This document shows, one piece after another, positions 1 through 9,205 of a stretch of 64,000 nucleotides of DNA (the first letter of the stretch is position 1; each line of letters opens with the position of its first letter). A program made the position numbers and the translations under genes. The notes beneath the pieces were generated by a model. That model ran no database searches. It had not been told where the DNA came from and worked only from the letters and a program-made list of their open reading frames with translations. Source of the stretch: UBA1413 sp964461455. Its GTDB lineage: Bacteria > Bacteroidota > Bacteroidia > Bacteroidales > Prolixibacteraceae. The stretch is from the NCBI GenBank assembly GCA_964461455.1, contig CAYWUJ010000007.1, positions 21,459-85,458 on the forward strand, in the 5' to 3' direction.

Positions 1-1
1 C

Positions 2-169
2 ACCATCCCCCTGCAAAACTATTTTTCCTGGTTCCTGCTGGCTCTGATCTTCCAGCTCCTCCTCAAAGCCTTCAGGATCCCTGTGCGTAATCCCCTGGCA
101 CCCATCCTCCTCCTGTGCCAGTTCCTCTTTTTCCTGGTTCTGGTAATCCTGTTTAAATTTGCCGTCTGA
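2..169 (+). CDS. C-terminal fragment of a polytopic membrane protein, possibly CruF-like carotenoid biosynthesis protein
   Basis: The window opens inside this gene. The reading frame from base 2 to the TGA at 167-169 gives the last 55 residues. They form two long hydrophobic stretches separated by a short basic, proline-containing loop, as at the end of a multi-span membrane protein. The stop overlaps the next ATG (TGATG), so it is translationally coupled to the acyltransferase. The neighbours (acyltransferase, family 2 glycosyltransferase, CrtI-type desaturase) suggest the carotenoid 1-prime/2-prime hydratase-type family CruF/DUF422. This is inference from context, because the fragment holds no diagnostic motif. 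Confidence 0.5.
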   Translation, partial: TIPLQNYFSWFLLALIFQLLLKAFRIPVRNPLAPILLLCQFLFFLVLVILFKFAV

Positions 170-786
170 TGGTCAAACCCCGGATAAATATCATCATCTA
201 CCGGATCTTCGAATATTATGTCATCATGAAGATCCGGCGCCGTTTTTCTTCAGTCACCATAGCGGGTCAGTTTCGCGATTCGGGAAAACCCATCCTTCTC
301 ATTTCCAATCATAACAGCTGGTGGGACGGCCTCTGGGCGAGCTACGTAAACACCAAAATCCTGGGAAGAAGGTTCCACTTCATGATTCTGGAGGAGCAGC
401 TCAGGAAACATCCCTATTTCAAATTTGTGGGAGGTTTTTCCGTGAACAAGGGAAGCCGTGATATTCTGGAGACTCTTCGTTACATGCGGGAAATCCTCAC
501 CCATCCGGGGAATATGGTGCTTCTCTTTCCCCAGGGGAAGTTGCAATCGCTCTATCTCCGCGATTTCGTCTTTGAAAAGGGGGCTACGGCACTGCTGAAA
601 AGGGCGGGGGAGGAGATCCAGGTGGTCATGATGGCCACGATGGTCGATTACTTTTCGAAGGTTAACCCCGGTCTCTATATATACCTGGAGGAGTATTCCC
701 CCGGTTCTGCGGAATCACTTGAAATGGCCTACAACCGCTTTTATCATGCCAGTATGGAGGAACAGCTGAAGCGGGAGGAACCATGA
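169..786 (+). CDS. 1-acylglycerol-3-phosphate-type acyltransferase, probably of carotenoid glycoside
   Basis: A 205-residue PlsC-family acyltransferase. The HX4D catalytic motif is seen as NHNSWWDG (His48, Asp53). A GGFSVNKGSRD block near residues 88-98 and the acceptor-binding motif FPQGK at 120-124 follow in the usual order. It sits between a membrane protein and a family 2 glycosyltransferase, overlapping the latter by 4 bases (ATGA). In green sulfur bacteria and staphylococci, enzymes of this kind put a fatty acid on the sugar of a glycosylated carotenoid (CruD or CrtO role), and the context favours that job here. An ordinary phospholipid acyltransferase is the alternative. Confidence 0.8.
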   Translation: MVKPRINIIIYRIFEYYVIMKIRRRFSSVTIAGQFRDSGKPILLISNHNSWWDGLWASYVNTKILGRRFHFMILEEQLRKHPYFKFVGGFSVNKGSRDILETLRYMREILTHPGNMVLLFPQGKLQSLYLRDFVFEKGATALLKRAGEEIQVVMMATMVDYFSKVNPGLYIYLEEYSPGSAESLEMAYNRFYHASMEEQLKREEP

Positions 787-1877
787 TGTGGTGGGTAGCC
801 TCGATAGCCCTGGGGCTGGCCCTGGTTCAGCTGGCGGTGGCCCTGGCCAACCTTCTCTCCCGCCCGTGGCTTCCCCGCCGCCTGGCGGAAACAGAACCCC
901 TGGTGTCGGTGCTCATCCCCGCCCGCAACGAAGCCGCAAACATCGGTAACCTCCTGGGCGACCTTTCCCGTCTGCCTCACAGAAACCTCGAAATTCTGGT
1001 TTTTGACGACCTCTCTGACGATGATACCGCTGCCATTGTCGAAGAGGCGGCTTCCGGGGATCCCCGGATCAGGTTACTGAGGTCTCCCGGACTGCCCGAC
1101 GGGTGGACAGGCAAGAATTTCGGATGTCATACCCTGGCAGCCGCGGCCCGGGGCGACTACTTCCTTTTTCTCGATGCCGATGTCCGCGTCAGCGGTGATC
1201 TGGTGGGAAATGCCGTGGCTGCCGCCCGGCGTCTTCAAACCGGACTGATCTCCCTCTTCCCGGAGCAGGTCATGGTGACCCAGGGGGAAAAGTGGGCCGT
1301 GCCTGTTATGAACTATATCCTGGTCACCCTGCTCCCCCTCATGCTGGTCCTTCTCTCACGACGCCCTTCCCTGGCTGCCGCTAACGGTCAGATGATGTTC
1401 TTCGACGCTGCCATCTACCGCTCCCTGCAACCTCATTCCTCGGTGCGGGAGATCCGTGTTGAAGATATCACCATCGCCCGGATGTTGAAGAAAAAGGGGG
1501 TCCGCGTGGCTTGCCTCCTGGGTGACGAAAGAATCCGCTGCCGCATGTATCACGGCTATCAAGAGGCCGTCAGAGGTTTCTCACGCAGCGTGACCGCTTT
1601 CTTCGGAAATTCCTTCCTCGTGGCCTTCCTCTTCTGGCTGCTCACTACCTTTGGCTTCCTGCCCATCCTCCTGACCATGGGAATCCCCATGATGATCCTC
1701 TGGTTCATCCTCAGTGTGGCCACCCGGTTCATCGTGGCCCGCGCCAGCTGCCAGAAGGTATCCCTTTACCTTGCAGGATTCCCCATGCACCAGTTGTCCA
1801 TGGGAATGTTTATCTTTAAGGCCTTTTGTAACAGAATGAATAAGGAATTTGAATGGAAAGGAAGAAGAGTGTCATGA
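783..1877 (+). CDS. Family 2 glycosyltransferase, carotenoid glycosyltransferase-like (CruC/CrtQ type)
   Basis: A 364-residue membrane glycosyltransferase. An N-terminal hydrophobic segment (about residues 3-24) precedes a GT-A domain beginning VSVLIPARNE at 41-50. The metal-binding DAD is at 131-133, and a VEDITIARMLKKKG block supplies the later acidic residues of the catalytic site. The C-terminal third (from about residue 270) is hydrophobic and predicted membrane embedded. This architecture matches 4,4-diaponeurosporenoate glycosyltransferase CrtQ and CruC, which glycosylate carotenoid acids or hydroxy-carotenoids. It overlaps the acyltransferase before it by 4 bases and the secreted protein after it by 25 bases, so it lies in one operon. 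Acceptor identity is inferred from the neighbouring desaturase. Confidence 0.78.
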   Translation: MMWWVASIALGLALVQLAVALANLLSRPWLPRRLAETEPLVSVLIPARNEAANIGNLLGDLSRLPHRNLEILVFDDLSDDDTAAIVEEAASGDPRIRLLRSPGLPDGWTGKNFGCHTLAAAARGDYFLFLDADVRVSGDLVGNAVAAARRLQTGLISLFPEQVMVTQGEKWAVPVMNYILVTLLPLMLVLLSRRPSLAAANGQMMFFDAAIYRSLQPHSSVREIRVEDITIARMLKKKGVRVACLLGDERIRCRMYHGYQEAVRGFSRSVTAFFGNSFLVAFLFWLLTTFGFLPILLTMGIPMMILWFILSVATRFIVARASCQKVSLYLAGFPMHQLSMGMFIFKAFCNRMNKEFEWKGRRVS

Positions 1878-2611
1878 TAGCATTCCTGTTGATGACCCTG
1901 ATGACGGCAGGCGGGGTTAGCGCGCCGGCTCCCTCATACAGGGAAGTCATTTACAAAGCCTATGTCGACGGAAAAATGGGGGAGTGGAAGAGCATCATCG
2001 ATAAAATGGAATCAGCCCCCAAAAAGGAACATTCCAGGCTTCTGGAACTGGTGAATTACCAGTATGGGTATATCGGCTACACCATCGGTCGTAGCGATAA
2101 GCAAACGGCTGCTCTTTACCTGGCCCAGGCCGAGAAAAACCTGGAGATCCTGGAAAAGGCCAAATACCAGCCATCGATGACGCACGCTTACCGTGCGGCA
2201 TTTTATGGCTTCCGCATCGGTCTGAACACCTCCTCGGCACCTTTTAACGGCCTCAGGAGTCTCAGGGCTTCCTCCATGGCCGTATCGGCCGATGCCCACA
2301 ACTGGTTCGCCCAGGTACAGAAAGCCAATATACAGTTTTATATGCCCCCGGTGTTCGGGGGATCGAAAAAGGAAGCCCTTGGTCATCTGCTGAAAGCCCA
2401 GGCACTGATGGAAAAAAACAAGGCTCTGGTGACCGGTAACTGGAACTACCTCAGCCTGCTCACCCTGATCGTCCAGACCTATGAAACCCTGGGCGACCTG
2501 CCGGCAGCAAAAAGATACTGCGAGCTCATCCTGGCGGTGGCTCCCGAATACTCATGGGTCAGGGACGGCCTCTATCCGGGTATCCTGAAGAAGATAAAAA
2601 CTCAAGAATAA
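1853..2611 (+). CDS. Exported TPR-like protein of unknown function in the carotenoid cluster
   Basis: I do not recognise this 252-residue protein. A positively charged start (MERKKS) followed by a hydrophobic stretch ending near ...GGVSA looks like a cleavable signal peptide. The rest is helical, with alanine/leucine-spaced repeats (ALYLAQAEKNLEIL, ALGHLLKAQALM, AAKRYCELILAVAPEY) resembling tetratricopeptide units. The start at 1853 is preferred over the ATG at 1874 because it has an AGGA 7 bases upstream and gives a proper charged signal-peptide n-region. It overlaps the glycosyltransferase by 25 bases. Location suggests a periplasmic role tied to pigment assembly or transport, but nothing in the sequence proves that. 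Confidence 0.7.
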   Translation: MERKKSVMIAFLLMTLMTAGGVSAPAPSYREVIYKAYVDGKMGEWKSIIDKMESAPKKEHSRLLELVNYQYGYIGYTIGRSDKQTAALYLAQAEKNLEILEKAKYQPSMTHAYRAAFYGFRIGLNTSSAPFNGLRSLRASSMAVSADAHNWFAQVQKANIQFYMPPVFGGSKKEALGHLLKAQALMEKNKALVTGNWNYLSLLTLIVQTYETLGDLPAAKRYCELILAVAPEYSWVRDGLYPGILKKIKTQE

Positions 2612-2732
2612 CTCTTCAGATGATCAGGATGGCGGATGCCCTGTGGTTCTCCACCGAAATCACCTGAATAACAAATTGCGCTGTTCTATGTTATATGATT
2701 GAATGACAATGTATTAAACTTCAATTGAAAGT

Positions 2733-4214
2733 ATGAAGAAACATGTTGTGGTAGCAGGTGCAGGACTGGGAGGTCTGGCCACGGCCCTTCGACTGGCCAG
2801 AAACGGCTACAGTGTGGAAATCGTGGAGAAGAACAGCCAGCCCGGAGGCCGGCTGAACCAGCTGAAAAAGGATGGCTTCACCTTTGATACCGGTCCCAGC
2901 TTTTTCAGCATGTCCTACGAATTCAAACAGTTTGCCAGCGATTGCGGCATTGAGCTTCCTTTCCGCTTTGTGGAACTTGACCCGCTATACACCGTCAACT
3001 TCAGCAACAGCCCCAAAACCTGGTACCTCTACAAAGACATCAAAAAGCTGGCGGCCCAGTTTGATGAGGTGGAACCCGGCTTTGAGGAGAAGATGACCCG
3101 CTACCTCGACAAATGCGGAAGGATCTTTCACGATACCGTGGGCATCGTCATCAAACAGAATTTCGATTCCCTGCTCGATTTCGGTCTGGCCCTGATGCGT
3201 GTCAACCCCGTGCACCTTCCCGTGTTGTTCCGGAAGTTCAACCAACAGGTAAACCACTATTTTACTTCCAACGAAGCCCGAAGGATCATCTCCCTGGTTG
3301 CTTTTTTTCTGGGAAGGACTCCCTTCGACACCAGCTCGGTGTACACACTGCTTTCTTACACCGAATTCATGCACGACGGATACTACAATGTGGAAGGAGG
3401 CATGTATGCCATCATCGAAGGACTGGTCAGGGAATTCGAAAAGGCCGGCGGGAAAATTACCTGCAACACCGAAATTAAAGGCTTTAAGGGGAGCAACAGG
3501 CGCCTCGAGGCCTTTATTGACCAAAATGGCAAAGAGTGGAAGGGGGATATCTTCCTGGCCAACGCCGATGCCGCCGTTTTCCGGGGTACGGTCATGCAGC
3601 GGAAGGCCTTCTCCCCTGAAAAACTCGACCGTATGGAGTGGACCATGGGATACATGACCATTTATGTGGGCATCAGGGGTAAACTCCCCCATGTGAACCA
3701 CCATAACTACTTCCTGGGCGATAACTTCGAAGACTATGCCCGCGATGTCCAGAAAAATCCCGATACCCTTCAGAAACCTTACTATTACGTCAATGTCATC
3801 TCCCGGCATAATGACAGCTGTGCTCCCGAGGGGTGCGAAAGCCTCTTCTTCGTTTGCCCGGTTCCCGACCTCCGTACCAAGCCCGACTGGTCGGACAAGG
3901 AGGAGATCGCCATGAGCATTATCAACGATTTTGGCAAACGGATCGGCCAGGATATCGTCCCCGACATCCTCTCGAAAACCATTTATACCCCCCTGGACTG
4001 GCAGGAACAATTCAACCTCCACAGGGGCAGCGGGCTGGGACTGTCGCACAAAATCATGCAAATCGGCGCCTTCCGCCCCAAAAACTATGACGAGAAATTC
4101 TCCAACCTCTTTTACGTGGGAGCCTCCACCCATCCGGGAGCAGGACTGCCCATGGCCATCATCTCGGCCAACCTTGTATACGAACGAATAAGCAAGTACA
4201 ACGGTAAAATCTGA
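2733..4214 (+). CDS. CrtI/CrtD-type carotenoid desaturase (phytoene desaturase family)
   Basis: A 493-residue FAD-dependent amine-oxidase-fold enzyme. The dinucleotide-binding GAGLGG is at residues 9-14, with the acidic ribose-binding IVEKN after the second strand. The family block GGRLNQLKKDGFTFDTGPS is near residue 40. A C-terminal substrate/FAD block (YVGASTHPGAGLPMAI) ends the protein, as in bacterial phytoene desaturases. Whether it acts on phytoene (CrtI), on a hydroxylated carotene (CrtD) or on a C30 carotenoid (CrtN) cannot be told by eye. No phytoene synthase or cyclase lies in the window; they may lie upstream. The 121-base gap from the previous gene holds no clear -7 box. Confidence 0.88.
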   Translation: MKKHVVVAGAGLGGLATALRLARNGYSVEIVEKNSQPGGRLNQLKKDGFTFDTGPSFFSMSYEFKQFASDCGIELPFRFVELDPLYTVNFSNSPKTWYLYKDIKKLAAQFDEVEPGFEEKMTRYLDKCGRIFHDTVGIVIKQNFDSLLDFGLALMRVNPVHLPVLFRKFNQQVNHYFTSNEARRIISLVAFFLGRTPFDTSSVYTLLSYTEFMHDGYYNVEGGMYAIIEGLVREFEKAGGKITCNTEIKGFKGSNRRLEAFIDQNGKEWKGDIFLANADAAVFRGTVMQRKAFSPEKLDRMEWTMGYMTIYVGIRGKLPHVNHHNYFLGDNFEDYARDVQKNPDTLQKPYYYVNVISRHNDSCAPEGCESLFFVCPVPDLRTKPDWSDKEEIAMSIINDFGKRIGQDIVPDILSKTIYTPLDWQEQFNLHRGSGLGLSHKIMQIGAFRPKNYDEKFSNLFYVGASTHPGAGLPMAIISANLVYERISKYNGKI

Positions 4215-4302
4215 TTCCTGCGACTGAGAATAGCGACTCCCGAAGCAGGATTCCAGACTCCATACTAAGGATTTCAGACTCAGGGCACCAGAGTTAGTCC
4301 AC

Positions 4303-5259
4303 CTATACTCTTGCTGCTTTCTTTCCCTGCCAGGTGTTTTTTTCTTCCAGCAGTTTTTCGACCATGGCGGTGAAGACGTAGTTTTTAATCCCCCATGAGG
4401 GGGCGATCAGGAGTTCAGGGGGAGCCTGACTGGTAAAGCGTTCCACGGAGATGGCGGGGTTCAGCCGTTCCAGGTATGCGACGACCAGGGCGGCATACTC
4501 ATCGGCTCCAAAGAGCCCGAATCGTGAGGGATCCCTGCTGTATTGGCGGGCCATGACGGTACCCCGGTGGATCTGCATCTGGTGGAGCTTCAGGTTATCA
4601 ACAGGTAGTTGTGAAATCACCCCGGCCTGGTCCAGAATGTCGTCGTGGCTCTCGCCGGGTAACCCCAGAATCATGTGCAGGGTGGTGCGTATCTTGCGTG
4701 CCGCTGCATCCTCCAGGGCTTTTACCGCCTCGGCGAAGGTGTGACCCCTGTTGATCTCCCTCAGGGTGCGGTCGAGATGCGACTCCAATCCCACTTCCAG
4801 CATAACATAGGTTTGCTCCGACAGTGCAGCCAGTATGTCGAGAACCTCTTCCCCCAAACAGTCGGGACGGGTGGCAATGACAAGTCCGGCTACCCCGGGG
4901 TAAGCAAGTGCTTCGCCGTATAACGCCCTGAGACGCTCCACGGAAGCATAGGTGTTACTGTAGGACTGGAAATAGGCCAGGTATTTCATTCCCTGGTACT
5001 TGTGGGAGAAAAAGCGGATTCCCTCTTCCAGCTGCAGGGTGACACTCCGCTCACAGCCACCGGCTCCCCCTATGGCTGGAGAAAACGCCTTATTGTTACA
5101 ATATGTGCATCCCCCCCTTCCGCGGCTGCCGTCACGGTTCGGACAGGTAAATCCCCCTTCGATGCTGATCTTCTGCACCTTCTCGCCCCCGAAAAAATCC
5201 CTGAAGAGGGGACCGAAGCTGTTGTACCTGCCCTGATGCCGCCATGGAAATTCCTGCAT
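4303..5259 (-). CDS. TIGR01212-type radical SAM protein (YhcC-like)
   Basis: A 318-residue radical SAM enzyme of the YhcC/TIGR01212 group. The iron-sulfur cysteines are Cys39, Cys51 and Cys54, with the spacing typical of this group (FTCPNRDG then GGCTYC) rather than the classical CX3CX2C. Downstream motifs such as ATRPDCL and LGLPGES fit the SAM-binding barrel. The function of the family is not established; roles in RNA modification have been suggested. It converges on the carotenoid desaturase and has its own candidate promoter at 5303-5310. Confidence 0.88.
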   Translation of the reverse strand: MQEFPWRHQGRYNSFGPLFRDFFGGEKVQKISIEGGFTCPNRDGSRGRGGCTYCNNKAFSPAIGGAGGCERSVTLQLEEGIRFFSHKYQGMKYLAYFQSYSNTYASVERLRALYGEALAYPGVAGLVIATRPDCLGEEVLDILAALSEQTYVMLEVGLESHLDRTLREINRGHTFAEAVKALEDAAARKIRTTLHMILGLPGESHDDILDQAGVISQLPVDNLKLHQMQIHRGTVMARQYSRDPSRFGLFGADEYAALVVAYLERLNPAISVERFTSQAPPELLIAPSWGIKNYVFTAMVEKLLEEKNTWQGKKAARV

Positions 5260-5302
5260 GCCACTCTTTTTACCCGCCGGAATTAATGCCCGGGCCGGGC
5301 CA

Positions 5303-5310
5303 CAAAATTA
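5303..5310 (-). promoter_or_regulatory. Candidate -7 promoter box for the radical SAM gene
   Basis: On the minus strand this reads TAATTTTG, an exact match to the Bacteroidota -7 consensus TAnnTTTG. It lies 44 bases before the ATG at 5259, an ordinary leader length for this phylum. No convincing -33 element was checked beyond the eye. Confidence 0.5.
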
Positions 5311-5439
5311 TAAAAAAGGGTGAACCCCCTGAACCTGGCCTCTGTTGAAAAAAAGGATAATAACTTTTTCCGGGTTACAGGCATATTGCGCCGCCTCCTA
5401 CGGTAAATTTCCTACTTTTAAAGGAAAAATACGACACTT

Positions 5440-6969
5440 ATGTTTACTCCAAAAGATAAGGAACAGATGATCGCCCGGGGCAGCCACCCCGAAGAGGTGA
5501 TGGATCAGATCGGCTATTTCCGCACGGGATTTCCCTTTCTGCCGGTGGTGGAAGCGGCTTCTCCCGGCCGTGGTATTATCAGCATGGGGGAGGAGGAGAT
5601 AACCCGCCTGGAAACGCTCTACCGTAAGAAGTGCGCTTCTGGAACTTCCGTGATGAAATTCGTGCCTGCCTCAGGGGCCGCCAGCAGGATGTTCAAAGCC
5701 CTCTTCTCAGCCCTTGACGACCTGAAGGCCGGAAAAAGCGGGGATGAAGTCATGGCTGCCAATAAGGACGCCCGTGAGTTCTATGAGAGAATTGACGACT
5801 TTGCCTTTGCCGCAGACCTCAAGGAAGCCATTGCCAGGGCCGGTAAGCCCCTCTCTTTCCTCACCCTGCTTGAATTCCTCCTCACTCCCGCCGGTCTTAA
5901 TTACGGCAGCCTGCCCAAGGGACTTCTCCTCTTCCACAAATATGACGGGTACTGCCGCACTCCCTTTGAGGAGCACCTCGCCGAAGGGGCCCTGTATGCC
6001 CGCGATGCCGCGAATGTGGTCAGACTGCACTTTACCGTTTCTCCGGAACACGAAGGGGGTTTCCGCGATCTCCTGGCACAGGTCAGAGAAAGATACGAAA
6101 AACTCTTCGGGGTGACTTATGAAGTGGAATTCAGCCACCAGAAGCCCTCCACCGACACCATCGCCGTTGATATGGATAATGAGCCCTTCCGGGAAAACGA
6201 CGGATCGCTTCTGTTCCGTCCCGGCGGCCATGGCGCCCTCCTTGAAAACCTGAACGACCTCGACGCCGACCTGCTCTTCATCAAAAATATCGATAATGTA
6301 GTGCCCGACAAGCTGAAAGCCCCCACGACAACCTATAAGGTGGTGTTGGCCGGACTGCTGCTGAAGACTCAGGAGAAGCTGTTCCGGTACCAGAAGGAGT
6401 TGAATGAGAAATATCCCCACTCGATAGAGAGCGGTTATCTGGCTGAAGTCTCGAATTTTCTGGAGAATTTCCTGAATACCAGGCCTGCCGGAAACCAGTA
6501 TTATACCGAGAAGGAGGAGTTGGTTCACTACCTCAGGGAGAAACTCAACAGGCCCCTCAGGGTGTGCGGGATGGTCCGCAATCTCGGGGAACCGGGAGGA
6601 GGGCCCTTCTGGGCACAAAACCAGGATGGCACCGTGTCGCTGCAGATCGCCGAAAGCGTTCAGATCGACCAGAACCACCGGGGTCAGGCCGCCATTGCCG
6701 GCAATGCCACCCATTTCAATCCTGTCGACCTGGTGTGCGGCGTCAAAAACTACAAAGGTGAAAAATACGATCTGATGAGATTCAGGGATCCCCAAACGGG
6801 ATTCATCTCACGGAAGTCAAAGGATGGCCGGGAACTGAAGGCCCAGGAGCTTCCGGGACTCTGGAACGGGGCCATGAGCGACTGGAATACCCTCTTCGTG
6901 GAGGTGCCCGTCGAAACCTTTAATCCGGTGAAGACCGTTAACGATTTGTTGAGAGAACAGCATCAATAG
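5440..6969 (+). CDS. DUF4301 family protein
   Basis: A 509-residue soluble protein that reads as DUF4301, a family found mainly in Bacteroidota and without an assigned reaction. Recognisable features are the N-terminal MFTPKDKEQM start, the FVPASGAASRMFKAL block near residue 70, a GHGALLENLNDLDADLLFIKNIDN block near residue 270 resembling sugar-nucleotidyltransferase folds, and the C-terminal WNGAMSDWNTLFVEVP. The glycine-rich GHGALLENL and SGAASRM segments suggest nucleotide binding, but that is inference. It is followed 58 bases later by an independently promoted TPR gene. Confidence 0.85.
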   Translation: MFTPKDKEQMIARGSHPEEVMDQIGYFRTGFPFLPVVEAASPGRGIISMGEEEITRLETLYRKKCASGTSVMKFVPASGAASRMFKALFSALDDLKAGKSGDEVMAANKDAREFYERIDDFAFAADLKEAIARAGKPLSFLTLLEFLLTPAGLNYGSLPKGLLLFHKYDGYCRTPFEEHLAEGALYARDAANVVRLHFTVSPEHEGGFRDLLAQVRERYEKLFGVTYEVEFSHQKPSTDTIAVDMDNEPFRENDGSLLFRPGGHGALLENLNDLDADLLFIKNIDNVVPDKLKAPTTTYKVVLAGLLLKTQEKLFRYQKELNEKYPHSIESGYLAEVSNFLENFLNTRPAGNQYYTEKEELVHYLREKLNRPLRVCGMVRNLGEPGGGPFWAQNQDGTVSLQIAESVQIDQNHRGQAAIAGNATHFNPVDLVCGVKNYKGEKYDLMRFRDPQTGFISRKSKDGRELKAQELPGLWNGAMSDWNTLFVEVPVETFNPVKTVNDLLREQHQ

Positions 6970-7000
6970 TTTATTTTGGGCTGAAGTCCAAACCTTTTTA

Positions 7001-7009
7001 TACATTTGC
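7001..7009 (+). promoter_or_regulatory. Candidate promoter of the TPR-aroE operon
   Basis: TACATTTGC matches the Bacteroidota -7 consensus TAnnTTTGC exactly. A TTTG at 6975-6978 lies 22 bases upstream and could be the -33 element. The ATG follows at 7028, so the leader would be very short. Confidence 0.6.
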
Positions 7010-7027
7010 ACCATTATTTAGTCAGGG

Positions 7028-8443
7028 ATGAGCGACGACGCCGGAGATTATTATTACGAACAGGACGCACTGGCAGCTCTGGACAGGTTCAGGGAATCGC
7101 TCCATACAGGCAATATCCTTTACTTCGATGTAGTTGAATTCGAAGGGATCATCGATTACCTGATGGATGAGGGAGACTATGAGCAGGCCCATCGCGCCAT
7201 CGAACAGGCCATGGAAATACACCCTTCCTCATGGCCCGTCAGGCTACGCTATGCCCAGTATCTGATCAACAAAAACCACTTCCAGGAAGCCCTTGACGAG
7301 TTGGCTTTTCTGGAGCAACTCGAAAGTGACAATCCCGATGTTTTTCTGATGCAGGGAACCAGCCATCTGATGATGGGCAACAAGCAGGAGGCGGAATCGC
7401 GTTTCCGCAAGGCGGTAGCTTTCGCCGGCGCTGAACTGGGCGATATCCTCTACCATATCGGCACCTCGTGGATCTCGGCGGGAAACCTCGACATGGCCGT
7501 GCTCTATTTCGAGCGTTCCTACAGGGTGGACCCTGAGAACGAAATGGTCCTTAACGATCTGGGCTATTTCTACGACCAGTTGGGATATCCCGAAAAGAGC
7601 ATCCGCTTTTACAATCTCTACCTCGATATCGATCCCTTCAACCCGGCGGTATGGTTTAACCTGGGCATTGCCTACAACCGCACCTCGCGCTTTGACAAGG
7701 CCCTGGAAGCTTACGATTATACGCTGGCCCTGAATGACAATTTCTATCATGCCATTTTTAACAAGGCCAACTCCCTGGCCAATCTCGAAAGATACCGGGA
7801 AGCCATTACCGCCTACCGTGAATATCTGAAGTATGACGGTGAGAATGACGATGCCTGGTGTTACATGGGCGAATGTTACCTTAACCAGGGCAAGTTGAAG
7901 CTGGCTGAACGCTACTATAAAAAGGCACTGTCGATCAATCCCGTTAACGATATCGCCCTTTTCTCACACGGTATTATCCTGTGGGTAGGGAAAAATTACA
8001 GTGCCAGTCTGCGGCTGATCCGCAAGGCCATCTCCCTGGAAGAGGAGATGCCCGATTACTGGTTCACCTATGCCAGGGTTCTGGCCGATGCCGGAAGTAC
8101 CAGAGAGGCCCGCAAAGCCTTCAGAAAAGCCGCATCCCTCAATCCCGGAAATTCCGAAATATGGATATATTTTGCGGAATTCCTGCACCAGAACGGCCAC
8201 CTGAGCGAGGCCATCACCACCCTGAAAAGGGGCGTCAGGCACAACAAAAAGGATGCAGCCATCAAGTACCACCTGGCCGCTTACCTCTTCGAGACCAACG
8301 ATGACAAGGAGGCCGCCCTGCTTCTCGAAAACGCCCTGAAACTCGACTTCAGCAGGCATGATGACTTCTTCAGGGTTTTCCCCAAGGCGGCCCAGAACGA
8401 CTCGGTGCGCAAACTGATCAAGTCATACACTCCCCTCAAGTAA
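7028..8443 (+). CDS. Tetratricopeptide repeat protein
   Basis: A 471-residue cytoplasmic-looking protein (no signal peptide) made almost entirely of tandem 34-residue TPR units from about residue 45 to 445. Typical unit cores are seen, for example ALEAYDYTLALNDNFYHAIFNKANSL and AERYYKKALSINPVNDIALF. Such proteins act as scaffolds for protein-protein contacts, so no catalytic role is expected. The gene is followed 6 bases later by aroE, so the two are co-transcribed from the promoter at about 7001. The pairing says little about partner identity. Confidence 0.9.
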   Translation: MSDDAGDYYYEQDALAALDRFRESLHTGNILYFDVVEFEGIIDYLMDEGDYEQAHRAIEQAMEIHPSSWPVRLRYAQYLINKNHFQEALDELAFLEQLESDNPDVFLMQGTSHLMMGNKQEAESRFRKAVAFAGAELGDILYHIGTSWISAGNLDMAVLYFERSYRVDPENEMVLNDLGYFYDQLGYPEKSIRFYNLYLDIDPFNPAVWFNLGIAYNRTSRFDKALEAYDYTLALNDNFYHAIFNKANSLANLERYREAITAYREYLKYDGENDDAWCYMGECYLNQGKLKLAERYYKKALSINPVNDIALFSHGIILWVGKNYSASLRLIRKAISLEEEMPDYWFTYARVLADAGSTREARKAFRKAASLNPGNSEIWIYFAEFLHQNGHLSEAITTLKRGVRHNKKDAAIKYHLAAYLFETNDDKEAALLLENALKLDFSRHDDFFRVFPKAAQNDSVRKLIKSYTPLK

Positions 8444-8449
8444 ACGGGG

Positions 8450-9205
8450 ATGAGAACCTACGGACTGATAGGTTTTCCCCTGGGGCACTCCTTTTCGCGA
8501 AAATACTTCAGCGAGAAGTTCGCCAGGGAACAAAAAGAGGAGCAATATCTCAATTTTGAGCTGGAGGATATCAGCGGGTTGCCCGGGATCCTCCATTCCC
8601 AGCCTGAACTGGCAGGTTTCAATGTGACCATTCCCCACAAGCAGAAGGTCATTCCCTTTCTTGACCGCCTCGATCCCGTGGCTTCCGCCGCCGGGGCTGT
8701 CAATACGGTAAAGGTGGTCAGAAAGGAGGGCGCGATAATTCTGGAAGGCTATAATACCGATGTCTATGGTTTCTGGGGCAGCATTGCCCCCCTGATAAAG
8801 CCCGGTCAGCGGAAAGCCCTGATCCTGGGAAGCGGGGGAGCTTCCAGAGGGGTGCAATACGCCTTCCGGGAAGCAGGAATCCCCACTCTCGTCGTCTCAC
8901 GGCATCCCCATGCTTCCGGAATGATCTCCTATGAAGGGATTTCCGGGGAGATCATGGAAGAATACCCCATCATCGTAAACACCACTCCCCTGGGGACCAC
9001 CCCCCATGAGGGAACCTGTCCCCCCCTTCCTTACGACCTGGTGACTCCCCGGCATTTGCTCTTCGACCTGGTCTACAACCCTCCGGAGACCCTTTTTATG
9101 GCCCGTGGCCATGCCCGGGGAGCCGCGACCTGCAATGGCACCGGCATGCTTCTCCTGCAGGCCGAAAAGGCCTATGAAATCTGGAATTCTAATTTTCAAC
9201 CCTGA
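8450..9205 (+). CDS. aroE: Shikimate dehydrogenase
   Basis: A 251-residue enzyme reducing 3-dehydroshikimate to shikimate with NADPH in aromatic amino-acid synthesis. The shikimate-binding segment GFPLGHSFSR is at residues 8-17. The catalytic pair is visible as Lys64 in NVTIPHKQKV and Asp104 in YNTDVYG. The NADP-binding loop GSGGASRG lies at 127-134. Length is slightly shorter than E. coli AroE (272), as in other Bacteroidota. The gene is the second of a two-gene operon, and its 3-prime end overlaps the convergent ATP-grasp gene by 17 bases. Confidence 0.93.
   Translation: MRTYGLIGFPLGHSFSRKYFSEKFAREQKEEQYLNFELEDISGLPGILHSQPELAGFNVTIPHKQKVIPFLDRLDPVASAAGAVNTVKVVRKEGAIILEGYNTDVYGFWGSIAPLIKPGQRKALILGSGGASRGVQYAFREAGIPTLVVSRHPHASGMISYEGISGEIMEEYPIIVNTTPLGTTPHEGTCPPLPYDLVTPRHLLFDLVYNPPETLFMARGHARGAATCNGTGMLLLQAEKAYEIWNSNFQP

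Noticed and set aside
2985..4133. Minus-strand open frame opposite the carotenoid desaturase.
   Set aside because: Shadow of the FAD enzyme; no motif and no start signals.
4248..4281. Two GGATTYCAGACTC direct repeats between the desaturase and the radical SAM gene.
   Set aside because: Only two copies of 13 bases with one mismatch in a short convergent gap; not enough to call an element.
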